The notes under the pieces were generated by a model that did not search any database, was not told where the DNA came from, and saw nothing but the letters and a program-made list of their open reading frames with translations. A program made the position numbers and the translations under genes. From Nemophila menziesii (Eukaryota; Streptophyta; Magnoliopsida; Boraginales; Hydrophyllaceae): 64,000 bases of DNA. The DNA is taken from NCBI GenBank assembly GCA_029959085.1, contig JARWIR010000023.1, positions 4,477,860-4,541,859 on the forward strand, read 5' to 3'. Position 1 is the stretch's first letter. Each line of letters opens with the position of its first letter. Positions 13,243 to 23,219 of the stretch are shown here, in pieces.

Positions 13243-15009
13243 TGATGTCTCCCTATTTGTTCTAATTCTTAGCCCATTGGAGACATCCTTTTAGGTGAAT
13301 AAATGACTTATTTTATAGACTTTTAGGCTTATTTGATCATATTGCACTTTCTCCCCTTGGAAATTAACTATTTGCGGAATCTGAGCTTTTGTGCGTAAAT
13401 TTGACTATTTTTAATGCAAAGTTAATTGGTTCTTGAATTTCATGAAAGACCAATCCAAGGAGAAGAAGTGAGAATAAAGTCTTAGTGCATTTTAGAGTGT
13501 TAGTAAATGATTTTGAGTCGAGTTTCTATTTTTAGAGTACACTTTCCTATTTCGTTCTCTTGATTTATTCTTTTTAAGCATATGCGGTTTAATTATTTAT
13601 TTAATGTGAAGCTTTAAAAGATAAATGGTAATTACTTAGAGACCAAGTCAAGATAAAGATTGAAGGAAAGAAGATTTACATGGAAACAAGAAGATTTAGG
13701 AAAGATATATTCAAAGAAGGAAAAGATAAAGCTGCCTTTTGAAATCTGAAATTCCAGCCACGTTTTAAAGATTAAATCATAATTAAAGATTGGCATGGAT
13801 TCTGGACGAGTGGTCTACACCAATAGAAAGCTATTTCCAAGACAAGCAGTTTCATATATTGGAACTTCTCGAACGGATAAGTATTGAAAAATATATGACC
13901 AAATCAAATCAGCAGAAGAATCTTACCTTTCCTAGAATTTAGAGCTACGAATTTAAGAGTCCTTGACTTGTCTTCCACTCCAAGAAATTCGACCTAGGGT
14001 CCTCAAACACCTATAAATACACCCCTTAGACCTCATAATTCAGTACCTCTCACAATTCATTCAATTCTTAACATCCTTAGAGAGAGCGTCAAGAGGCGGA
14101 AGCAAGAGCAGAAGCTGGAGAATCTTTTTCCTCCAACAACAGTTCAAGCCAATTCCTCTATCTAGGTTCTTATTTTATTTCTGTTATTAGGAACATGTAT
14201 ATTATTAATTTCTTTATTGTTTTTACTTTCAATATGAGCTAAACCTTAATTACTTGAGAATCGTAATGGGATGAACCCTAATTTGTTTAATTCATGTATT
14301 TCAATTTGGGATTAGTTTCTAGTTTAATTTGAATTAGGTATTTCATATTGTTTCTTATTTTATATTAATTTCACTATCAATGAATTAGCTAATCGGAGAT
14401 GGGTCATAGTAATTAAGCTATTCACTTTGGTGGGGAAGTGGTCGCCTTGACGGGGGGTTTAATTACAGAACTAGATAATAAACGTAAGGTAGAAATTATT
14501 GATCCTGACGGACTTAGTTAACCTTATAGCCAATTGGGTAAAATAGTATTCATTCGAAGGTGGATTATAATCGCCCTGACGGGGTTTGTAACACCTAAGA
14601 ATAGCTCCTAGGTCCACCCTGACGGGGGGCTAGGAGATTATAGAGTCCCGACTAATATAGAAATATCAGTTTTGCCCTTAAAGAAAGCATTAATTAGGTC
14701 AGTTCAGGTGATTCCCTAGCGAGACTCAAGTATAGCTCATATCTGCATCTTAGTCTTTTAGTATTTATATTCAGTATTTTATTTTCTTGCATTCTTAGGA
14801 TTAATATAAAAACCAAATAAATATATTTTGTCTTTTATTTTCTGTATTTGCAATTATTACTATTTATCTGTTGAACACTTGGGTTATACCAGTCCAATCC
14901 CTGAGAACGAATCTGACTTATCGGAGTATTACTTGGACAACCGTACACTTGCGGTATTGTGGTTCCTTTTATTTATCGCATTAATTTTATAACACACAAG
15001 GACCCACCA
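13243..15009 (+). repeat. 5' LTR of element C
   Basis: 1767 bp, from TGATGTCTCC to CCACCA. TATAAATA at about 14012-14019. First 50 bases contain TGATGTCTCC and GGAGACATC as an inverted repeat. Between about 14400 and 14640 there are several CTGACGGGG-type repeats. Near the end is the CCGTACACTTGCGG block. Up to about 14080 it is about 95% like the 3' LTR; beyond that the two diverge sharply. Confidence 0.92.
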
Positions 15010-15015
15010 AGTTTT

Positions 15016-15033
15016 TGGCGCCGCTGCCGGGGA
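15016..15033 (+). other. Primer binding site of element C
   Basis: TGGCGCCGCTGCCGGGGA, six bases past the LTR. It is complementary to the tRNA-Asp 3' end with a single T-to-C difference (GCTGCC). Confidence 0.9.
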
Positions 15034-15179
15034 TTGCAGCGTGTGACCCCGGTGTTTTAATCTTTAAGTAGTTTTAATTGTTTATTTTATTTTTATTTTT
15101 CAGTTTTACGCTTGGTTTTTGTTTTTGTTTTCTTTTACAGGTTCTTTATTCAGGTAATGATCAAGAGGTTCTATTGAAG

Positions 15180-15649
15180 ATGTATAGAGGACATTACCCG
15201 GATCCCGATCCATACGAATATTGGAAAGACTCTTCGGGACAACAACAATGGGGTAGTAACGTCTACCAACAACCTTATCAATACCCGCAAGAGCTAGGTT
15301 GGAACAACCAATGGATCGGGAATAATCAACAACAACTATCATATCACTATCAGCAAGAGCAAGCATGGAACAACCAATGGGTTGAAAACATTCAACACTA
15401 TCCACCTCATCACTATCCACAAGAGACACTACAAGAGACATGTGCTAGAGTTCAGCGTATAGCAGAAGAACTTAAGGCAGAAGAAGAAGAAAGAAGAGCC
15501 ATCCGTGCATCCACACAACAGATTCTAGAGGAAATGGAGGCCAGATATAATTCTCATAACTTTGCTAATAGTAACATGTCTTATGAATATTCCACTCCCC
15601 CGAGGGATGGAAGCAATCAACCGAAAGAAGTAGTTGAGGAGGAGATGTT
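15180..15649 (+). CDS. Element C unrecognised Gln/Tyr-rich protein, N-terminal part (split by D)
   Basis: First 156 codons of a frame that continues at 24772 beyond element D. Start chosen at ATG 15180, about 147 bases after the PBS, matching the gag start spacing in E1; the frame stays open upstream to 15078, but that is the T-rich leader. Residues about 1-85 are rich in Gln, Tyr, Asn and Trp, with an imperfect repeat (LGWNNQWIGNNQQQ, later QAWNNQWVENIQ). Residues about 88-120 form a Glu/Arg-rich likely coiled coil (EELKAEEEERRAI). No Retrotrans_gag core, zinc knuckle or protease is seen. By position it replaces Gag and may be a particle or RNA-binding protein, but that is inference. Identity unknown. 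Confidence 0.6.
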
Positions 15650-17196
15650 TGGTGGTCCTTTGTGTGTTCTAAATAAATGCAAATAATAATCGAACCACAA
15701 CCGCAAGTGTACGGTTGTCCCAAGTAGTAATTCTGATAATCAGATTCGTTCCAAGGACGGATGGTTGATCACAATGTCTATGCAAATAGTGATTGATGCA
15801 CTTATGAAAATAAAAGAGGATAATTTGTTTGTTTTGGTTTTGTGATTTATTACTAAATAAATGAAAGACAAAATAATAATGCAAGTAAAAACTAAGACGC
15901 AAGTATGAGCAAGTAGTACTTGAGAGACGCAAGGGTTTTCTTAACTATCATTCATTTCATACATTGTTTAAGGGACAAATTTGTAAATTGGTATTGGTCG
16001 GGATTCTATAATCTCCTTACCCCCGTCAGGGTGGACTAAGGAGCAACTATCAAATGCTACAAACCCCGTCAGGGCGATTATAGTCCACTCTCAAGTGTTA
16101 AAATGTTCATTACCCAATAGGCCATAGGTTTAATTAAGCTCGTCAGAGTCAATAATTTCTAACCTACATTCATTAACTAGTTCGGTACCTAAACCCCCCG
16201 TCAAGGTGATCCAATCGCCACTAATTGGAATAGCCTAGATACTAAATCCTATCATTGGTTAATTACGTCAATAATAGTAATTAAAAATGCAAATTAAAGA
16301 AAAATACAATTTACCCAATTTGATTTAAATAATAAATATCCCAAATTCAAATGTATAGAATGAAATCAAATTGGGATTAACCCATTATGCGTTCTCAAGC
16401 ACTATGAATTGTTTAGCTCATATTAAAAAGAAAAACTAAATTAAAATAAATGGAATTCATAATTGATTACAAATAAAAGATAAAAGAAACCTAATTTCCG
16501 GAATTGGAATGACTGAGAACGGAGCTATAGACCCACTCCAGCTCTAGCAGCTTCTTCTTCCTTCCTTCTGTTGCTTCTCTCTGGTGTTTTTAATTGTAAA
16601 GAATGAATTGTATGAAAAATAGAAGTCCAGACCTCCTTTTATAATCAGAAAAACGGATTAGGGCTTGGACCAGAAATTAAAAGCCTAATTAAATGTCCAA
16701 GCCCACTCTTTAAGCCCAAAATCCCGTAACTGATGACAGGCCTTCACTAAAACTGCTTTTCCCGATGCGTTACAACTCCGATTGACCTCATTCCAGTTGC
16801 TAAAGTTCCGTACTTCGATAAGGAATGTTTTCTCTTCAAAGGTCAGCGGCTCAATCAGCTCTTAAGTACCTCGAAAACAGCAATCAAGGGCCTGGAAAAT
16901 GGATTTTCAGCTCTAAAAATAAAATCTTCGGGATTTCTCTTCAAGTCTTGACTCTATCTTTTGATCTTTGACTTTATCTTCGGATTCCTTTCCTAGCTAA
17001 CATCTAAAAACCTGTAAACTTTACACTAAAAATACCAATATTACGCGCAAAAGTTTAATAATTCAAAAATGCTAGAAATAAAAAGGTAATTCCGAAATAT
17101 TGCATATTTAGTCCAAAAGTCTATCGAATTAATTAAAATAACACCAAAAATGATGTCTCCTAAGGGTCTAAAATAAGAACAATTAAGGAGACATCA
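15650..17196 (-). repeat. 3' LTR of element D
   Basis: 1547 bp; identical by eye to 23220-24766 at a constant offset of 7570. On the minus strand it runs from TGATGTCTCC to CCACCA, with TATAAAAGG at 16645-16653, the CTGACGGGG-type repeats around 16020-16210, and the hairpin ACCGTACACTTGCGGT near the 3' end. The open frame at 15669-15932 is an LTR artefact that recurs at 23239-23502. Confidence 0.97.
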
Positions 17197-17212
17197 AGAC
17201 CCCCAACTCAAA
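17197..17212 (-). other. Polypurine tract of element D
   Basis: Minus-strand TTTGAGTTGGGGGTCT abutting the 3' LTR. Confidence 0.78.
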
Positions 17213-18690
17213 CCTTTGTCGTCCCGACAAAGCAAAACAAAATAAAACGAGGGGTAGAAGCAAACGTATAAACACATAGAAGCTAGCAAATAAACCCTAA
17301 AGCAATTCTTAAGATAAATCTCATATAGCAAAACTTTAAAAACTAACATCTACATACACTAATCATGCAACATCAAACATAAGTAATCTCAATCATAAAA
17401 TTAAAGTCGCAATGCTTGAAGGTTACACTTGTACTTATCTCTGTATGATGGCTATAGGGTGGTCATTAATCCTACCTCGCTTTGAACGCTCCACCTAGGC
17501 TATTCCCTATCAACAGAATCATAAATTCACTATGCACTTAGGAATCACGAGGTCTTTACGGTTATAATATTGGCTTAAGGACGGGTATGGATGTATATTT
17601 GGTAAATTTGAAGTGAGCTTTTGGCTCTCTCCTCACTTACCATCAACATTGTCCTCGAGCTTGAGTTAACGCTCAAAAAGATGTTCTCACTCACCCATTA
17701 CGCAACAATTTAGCGTCCCATGTCTACCCACTATAAACTAGATGATTTTCAGAAGAATTCCACTTTGCCGGATGTTTTATTCTTTCATACTTTTCTTTTT
17801 CTTTTCTATTCTCTTTTTTTTTTTTTTTGTACAGAGGAAAACCGGGTACCCGGATTTTGAAAACCGGATCCCCGGATCCTACTGTATTGATTTTCAAACT
17901 TTTTTTTTCATTTTTTCTTTCTTTTTCAAATTTTTTTTTTTTTCATTCCCGGCAAAGGGTTACAAGTACATATCATCTGCAATTGTGCTACAATACCAAG
18001 CACATCAATCCCAACCCATTAAATTCCCCATATGTGGTCCCACCACCCCAAACTCAAGCTCGAGACATGTCTCAGGATTGTGATTCAAGTGCGGGTCATA
18101 TGGTCATGCCTAACAATCTAAGGGATAATGGCTTATATCGTGGCTACAAATAAAAGGCTAAAGGCTCAAAGTGGGCTAAGACGGATAATAATTCATTCAA
18201 GGGATAGAAAGCTAAAAGGCACAAATGGCTAACAAAGAACTGCCCCTATCATTTTCCTAAGTACATAGCTTGGCTTTAGTTCATATCTAGGTGGGTTCTC
18301 TACTAATTAGGATTTCACGTTCTACACACCAAACATATTCCTTGAGTACAAGCTTACTTCATTTGCATTGTTCATTAATTTTTCCTATTAATTACCTATG
18401 TTCGCATGCAATTGTAAGTGCGTTTTATGTTAATCCCTAAAGTTCACTATTTACTATCATTGATTCATCAAAAGTATGCTTAAAGGGACATTTAAAATCT
18501 TCTACAGTCAAACGCAACTCCGAAAATTATTTTATTGAAAGCAGATAAAACACATAACACATAAAAACTGGGATGAGGCAACGAACCCCACCCCAAACTC
18601 AAAAATGAGTCGTGTCCCCACGACTCGAAAGGACTCAAAGCAATAAAATAATATACACTAAATGAGAAGGATTAGAAAACGTATCTGAAC
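17213..18690 (-). other. Element D conserved 3' non-coding module
   Basis: No gene. Contains TGAGTTTGGGG boxes (minus strand) at 18046-18056 and 18591-18601, the hairpin at 18607-18626, and a perfect 9-bp inverted repeat CTTTGCCGG (17763-17771) and CCGGCAAAG (17949-17957). That repeat encloses a T-rich stretch with one palindrome pair (near 17840-17880) of the array type. Near 17620 is the block complementary to GAGAGAGCCAAAAGCTCACT. The T-rich open frames at 17742-18153 are shadows. Confidence 0.75.
18607..18626 (-). other. Conserved post-ORF3 hairpin, element D copy
   Basis: Perfect 8-bp stem, 4-base loop; on the minus strand GAGTCGTG, loop GGGA, CACGACTC. It lies just before a TGAGTTTGGGG box. 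Confidence 0.85.
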
Positions 18691-19050
18691 CAGCGCGAGG
18701 CTGGTTTTCGGTGTTGCGTCCATGAACTTTATCTCGCGTCTAGACATCGTAAGTTGTTCTTTGAACAATTAAAGTTCAACTTGTATGTAACGTTTCCCAA
18801 AATATCAATCATCGCATCCCGATTCTCTTTCAACACCTTGATTTGTGATTCCAACTCATCATCGGATTGTTTTCTTCCTCACTTTCAGGTTCCTCAATCA
18901 CTTTCCTCTCCTTCGGATTAGCTTCAATCGTAACCTTGTGTTTGAATGCGAATTAGGAATCCCCAGAGCTTGTTCTTGAACGGCACCAAAAGTGTTATTT
19001 CTTGGATAATTCCTTCGATAAGCACACATGACAACGGTTTTGATAGGCAT
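18690..19050 (-). pseudogene. Element D ORF3 remnant, internally deleted
   Basis: ATG at 19050 follows a TGAGTTTGGGG box (19060-19070) with the same spacing as intact ORF3 of E2. The first codons and an EQALGIPNS-like segment match the E2 N-terminus (QAIEIPDS). The end matches the E2 coiled-coil and C-terminus (a GNVT segment, then NQPRAGS-like). The roughly 200-residue Transposase_32-like centre is missing and the frame is shifted. So D moved recently without its own ORF3 protein. Confidence 0.65.
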
Positions 19051-19429
19051 CTCTTTCCACCCCAAACTCAAAACTTCAAATAGTGAGAAGCTAAGGCTTA
19101 GAACTTTGATGTTTTGAGGCTTAAGACTTTAAGATTATGGTGGAATATGAGATGGGTAAAGGCTAATTGATGTGGGAGAAGAGGGAATTGGATTTAATTT
19201 GAAGCTTGGATGAAGAACAATTGGAGAAAAGTGGGAATTGTATCGTATTTTGGATAGGAGAGGAGTTGATTGTATGCTTTTGTGGTGAAAGAGAGTAAGA
19301 TTTGAGGATTGTGTGGTTGTAGCTGATGATGTTCATAAAATTCTGGGTTTTGGGAGTGTTTTTGGAGGCTGGGTTAAGGACGGAGGTAAAAATATAGGGC
19401 TAAAAAGCTGAAAAACGGACTTGGCACAG

Positions 19430-19511
19430 ATGCAAACCGGGTCCCCGGTTTCGAAAATCCGGGTTCCCGGTTCCGCGTCGCTGTGACGGCGCGGAAAAAA
19501 AAATAAAAATA

Positions 19512-19570
<59 letters not shown>

Positions 19571-20069
19571 TCGAGACGCGCCAAACCGCTGGACTCCAAG
19601 ACGCAGGGTCAGAAATTCTGCTCGCCGAAACCGGGTACCCGGTTTTGCCAAATGCGGGTACCCGGATTTTGTCGATGGCGCGAGTCAAAACGCGCCAAAA
19701 CGCCACCTCTGAAAACGCTGGACCAGACTTGAGGAAAATTACAGCTCCGAAACCGGGTACCCGGTTTCGCCAAATGCGGGTACCCGGATTTGTGTCGATG
19801 CGCGAATCAAAACGCTCCAAAACGCAGGTCACCAACACGCAGGGTCAGACTCTTCAACTGTTACAGCACCAAAACCGGGTTCCCGGATTTCGCAAACCGG
19901 GTACCCGGTTTCGACGCTGTTGTCGAACCCCACACGCCACGTGCTGCGTTTGAAGAGGGTGGTACCAGCTCCAAAACCGGGTTCCCGGTTTTGTAAAACC
20001 GGGTACCCGGATCCTCCTGGACATCCAACCTCTTTTTCTTCTGTTTTCGCCAATTCGACCCCAAACTCA
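19430..20069 (-). repeat. Five-unit palindrome array of element D
   Basis: Paired GC-rich palindromes of the form AAACCGGGTACCCGGTTT near 19436, 19628, 19749, 19871 and 19973 (plus-strand starts). Each pair is two such palindromes 4-8 bases apart; units are about 100-190 bp and joined by spacers with CAGCTCC and AAAACGC motifs. A 53-base T run (19515-19567) separates unit one from the rest. A TGAGTTTGGGG box (20059-20069, minus strand) precedes the array. The array lies between the Gag-PR gene and ORF3, as in E1 and E2. The Lys-run frames here are artefacts. Confidence 0.9.
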
Positions 20070-20244
20070 AGTCCTTTTTACCCCTGAAATCATCAAAAAC
20101 AACTACCCTTCCTCATTTCTTAATAATAAACACTAAAATTACGAAAATCAAACTAATCTAAAATGCAAAAATTTAAAAACTCAGCTATTATACAAGAATT
20201 GGCTTTTGTTTAACGTCGTTAAGCTCGACGGATTACCTCAGTCA

Positions 20245-23076
20245 TTAGTCATTGACATAACCTCCCCAGCAGTGAGTGAGGTTGTCAATATTTGCAAGTC
20301 GAAATTTGCATCCCTTCGCTTTTATGCCCACTAGTTTGTCTGAGATAACCTGCGCGACCATGAATGGTCCTATCCAAGAACTTTTTGATTCACGTACCTT
20401 TGGGTGGGGGTTCGGTTTCTTCATAGCTACTTCTTCACCTACTTTGAACCCCTTTTTCTTTCTCTCTTTCTTAGGTTCCTTCGGAACCTTCGTGGCACGT
20501 GCTTTCTCTTTCTTCTTCGCATGATTGAGTTGTGGATCCTTGGGGTATGGAGGAGCTTTAATTGGTGGTTTCTTTCGTAGCTCTTTCTCCTCCACCCCTA
20601 AAGTTTCCACAACACTAATTGGCTTTGTTCTTACCGGTTCCATTACATCTACACGAAAACATTCATCCTTGGAATCCGGAAACTTCATAGGTCTGAACAC
20701 GTTGAATTTCACCTCCTCGTCTTGGATCCTCATAATCATTTCTCCATTTTCTACATCAATAAGGGTACGCCCCGTGGCTAGGAATGGTCTTCCCAAAATA
20801 ATGGGGACATTCCTATCCGCGTCGTAATCAAGAATAACGAAATCAGCGGGAAAAATTAACGTACCTGCCTTAACGAGGACATCTTCGATTCGGCCTTCCG
20901 GATGTGCAAGAGATCGATCCGCCATTTGCAAGACCATAGAAGTGGGTCTTGCTTCAATATTAAGCTTATCAAAGACTGATTTGGGCATCAAATTGATGCT
21001 TGCACCTAAATCGCATAGCGCTTTTCCTTTCCACTCATTACCAATAGATATCGGAATTGTAAAGCTCCCAGGATCAACTAACTTTGGAGGTAATTTACCT
21101 TGACAAATAGCACTACATTCCTCAGGAAGACCAATCATCTCATTATCACAATATGGCCGTTTGTTGGTGAGGGCTTTCTTCAGAAACTTAGCATACTTGG
21201 GTATATCTCGAATAGCTTCTAACAACGGAATATTTATGCTAAGACCTCTTATTTTGTTAAAGAATTTTTGATACTCACCCATATCACCTTTCTTTTGAAC
21301 TCTCGATGGAAATGGTGGAGGTGGACGATTGATTATAGTCTCATCTTTCTTTTTCGGAACCTCAACAGGCTTCTCCACTTCTTCTACTTCAACTTCTTTA
21401 TCTTTATTCACCACCTCTTTTTCTTTCACAACCGGAAAAGGAGGTGGAGGAAGGTTCTTACCACTTCTGAGATTAATAACTTTACAATCTTCGATTTGTA
21501 ACGGATTCTCAGTATCACTAGGAAGTTGTCCTTGCTGACGTTGGTTGAGCTGTTTATTGATTTGACTCAGCTGATTCTGGAATATCTTCATATTTGCTTC
21601 AAGTGCATTTTGTCTTTCTATAGCTGCGTTCTGACGTTCTATCGCTGCATCCTGACGCTCCATCGCTGCGTTCTGACGTTCCATTGCTTGTGCTTGTAGA
21701 GCGATTAAACTTTCAACTGTTTTCTGAAGGGTATTTGCTCCTTCTTGTGGATGGGCAGGTAAAGCTTTCTGGTTCAAATTCTCATCATAAGTATTCTGAG
21801 GAGCTTGTCTCTGTACATAATTTTGATTCTGTCCTCCTTGATAGTTATTGTGTGGTCTAGGATTATAGTTGTCACCTTGGGGCCGCGGCTGATACGCATG
21901 TGTAGGATTGGCTGCCCCATTAGGATTCGAATATTGAAACCCAGGATGGTTTCTGTTAGGCTGATACCCATTACCACTCGAATTAAAATTACCTCTGTTG
22001 GACATGAACATCACTGATTCTTGATTACTCGGACAATTCTCCTCATCATGATCATCAACTCTACAACTCGAACACATATAAACCTCTTGTGCAGCATGCA
22101 CAGCTACTCTCTTACCCGAAAATCCTTCTTTTACAGCTAAAGTAAGCTGCTTCAATTGTTGCTCCAAAGTGTTTTGAATTTTTGTCTCAAAGGTAGCAAG
22201 TTTCTCTTCTATGTTAACATTATTAACACCCTTAACAGGTGTTCTCTCTGATTTCCACCCAACCTCATTCTTGACTGTTCGTTCTAAAATAATTTTGGCA
22301 TGAGCGGGTTGAACTTGAAGGAAACCTGCACCACATAACGTATCTAACTTTTCTCTCGAAGCTCCATCAAGGCCTCTATAAAAAATCTTTAACTGTTGAA
22401 ATTCTGAAAAACCATGATTTGGAACTCTACGCAAACACATCTGAAATCTAGTCCAACTCTTACCCACAGTCTCATCATATTCTTGACGAAAATTAGTCAA
22501 CTCCAATTCAGCATCTAACCTCATATTACTCGGATAATATCTGTCGAAAAACGCGGCTTCCAATTGATCCCAATTGGTTATCTTCGTCGGATCTTGTGTA
22601 TCATGCCATTCACTTGCTCCATCAATAACAAAAAATTTAAACACAGCGTAGTACATCTGTTCTTTTGAAACTCCTTGTGTGATGTAAGAATCACATATCT
22701 GTTTGAATTTTTGTATCGCTCTAAGAGGATCTTCCGCTGGTCTTCCGCGAAAATTTCCAAAGTTTTGGAACTGAGCTAGCATACCCGAATCTGGACGGAA
22801 TCTCGGAACATTAATATCTGGAGCACCTACTCCTATAGCTGGAGCGCGGAATGGAACTTCTGGAGGGCCATTAGTGAACCAAGGATCTTGATTCATCACG
22901 ATTTGAGCTTGTCCGTTATTGTTCTGAATATTAACGTTCTCCATTTGGTGAATTAATTCTTCTACTTCTGAGGATTCTTGTTCTTTCCTTCTCTTGTTAG
23001 CAAGTCTGATTAATGATTCTGGATTATTAAGGATCGGAGGTGTTGGCTCTAGATCCTTAAAGAGTCTCCTTCGCAT
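20245..23076 (-). CDS. Element D Gag-protease-GPY/F tail polyprotein (943 aa)
   Basis: Start ATG at 23076, 119 bases after the PBS, with the same MRRRLFKDLEP start as E1. Domains by residue: Retrotrans_gag core about 110-250 (FKQICDSYITQG; ASEWHDTQ); CX2CX4HX4C zinc knuckle about 335-348; Asn/Pro/Gln-rich linker; four tandem 7-residue repeats ERQNAA(I/M) about 460-493; acidic/basic linker; retroviral aspartic protease about 665-790 with DLGAS near 686 and [11 protein letters not shown] near 757; Lys-rich linker about 850-885; then FKVGEEVAMKK and SSWIGPFMVAQV (near 900) and a C-terminal CWGGY. The last part resembles the GPY/F end of Ty3/gypsy integrases, joined to protease with no RT, RNase H or integrase core between. 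The frame has no stop or shift in 943 codons. Role: particle protein precursor plus protease; the tail could aid multimerisation or recruit helper integrase (inference). Confidence 0.9.
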   Translation of the reverse strand: MRRRLFKDLEPTPPILNNPESLIRLANKRRKEQESSEVEELIHQMENVNIQNNNGQAQIVMNQDPWFTNGPPEVPFRAPAIGVGAPDINVPRFRPDSGMLAQFQNFGNFRGRPAEDPLRAIQKFKQICDSYITQGVSKEQMYYAVFKFFVIDGASEWHDTQDPTKITNWDQLEAAFFDRYYPSNMRLDAELELTNFRQEYDETVGKSWTRFQMCLRRVPNHGFSEFQQLKIFYRGLDGASREKLDTLCGAGFLQVQPAHAKIILERTVKNEVGWKSERTPVKGVNNVNIEEKLATFETKIQNTLEQQLKQLTLAVKEGFSGKRVAVHAAQEVYMCSSCRVDDHDEENCPSNQESVMFMSNRGNFNSSGNGYQPNRNHPGFQYSNPNGAANPTHAYQPRPQGDNYNPRPHNNYQGGQNQNYVQRQAPQNTYDENLNQKALPAHPQEGANTLQKTVESLIALQAQAMERQNAAMERQDAAIERQNAAIERQNALEANMKIFQNQLSQINKQLNQRQQGQLPSDTENPLQIEDCKVINLRSGKNLPPPPFPVVKEKEVVNKDKEVEVEEVEKPVEVPKKKDETIINRPPPPFPSRVQKKGDMGEYQKFFNKIRGLSINIPLLEAIRDIPKYAKFLKKALTNKRPYCDNEMIGLPEECSAICQGKLPPKLVDPGSFTIPISIGNEWKGKALCDLGASINLMPKSVFDKLNIEARPTSMVLQMADRSLAHPEGRIEDVLVKAGTLIFPADFVILDYDADRNVPIILGRPFLATGRTLIDVENGEMIMRIQDEEVKFNVFRPMKFPDSKDECFRVDVMEPVRTKPISVVETLGVEEKELRKKPPIKAPPYPKDPQLNHAKKKEKARATKVPKEPKKERKKKGFKVGEEVAMKKPNPHPKVRESKSSWIGPFMVAQVISDKLVGIKAKGCKFRLANIDNLTHCWGGYVND

Positions 23077-23195
23077 ACACCAAACCTAAAAACCTGAGAA
23101 AACTAAACAAGCAAAAAGCGTAAAACTGATAAAAACAAAAATAAAAATAAATGCAACTATCACTAAAGGATAAACACCGTGGTCACACGCTACCG

Positions 23196-23213
23196 TCCCC
23201 GGCAGCGGCGCCA
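23196..23213 (-). other. Primer binding site of element D
   Basis: Minus-strand TGGCGCCGCTGCCGGGGA, six bases inside the 5' LTR. tRNA-Asp type, with the GCTGCC variant. Confidence 0.9.
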
Positions 23214-23219
23214 AAAACT

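Noticed and set aside
15078..15179. Upstream start of the element C ORF at 15078
   Set aside because: The added residues are translation of the T-rich leader present in all elements; spacing from the PBS favours 15180.
15669..15932. 87-codon minus-strand frame, repeated identically at 23239-23502
   Set aside because: Lies wholly in the D LTRs; identity only reflects LTR duplication.
19333..19651. Frames with long Lys runs on the minus strand
   Set aside because: They arise from the 53-base homopolymer and the palindrome array of D.
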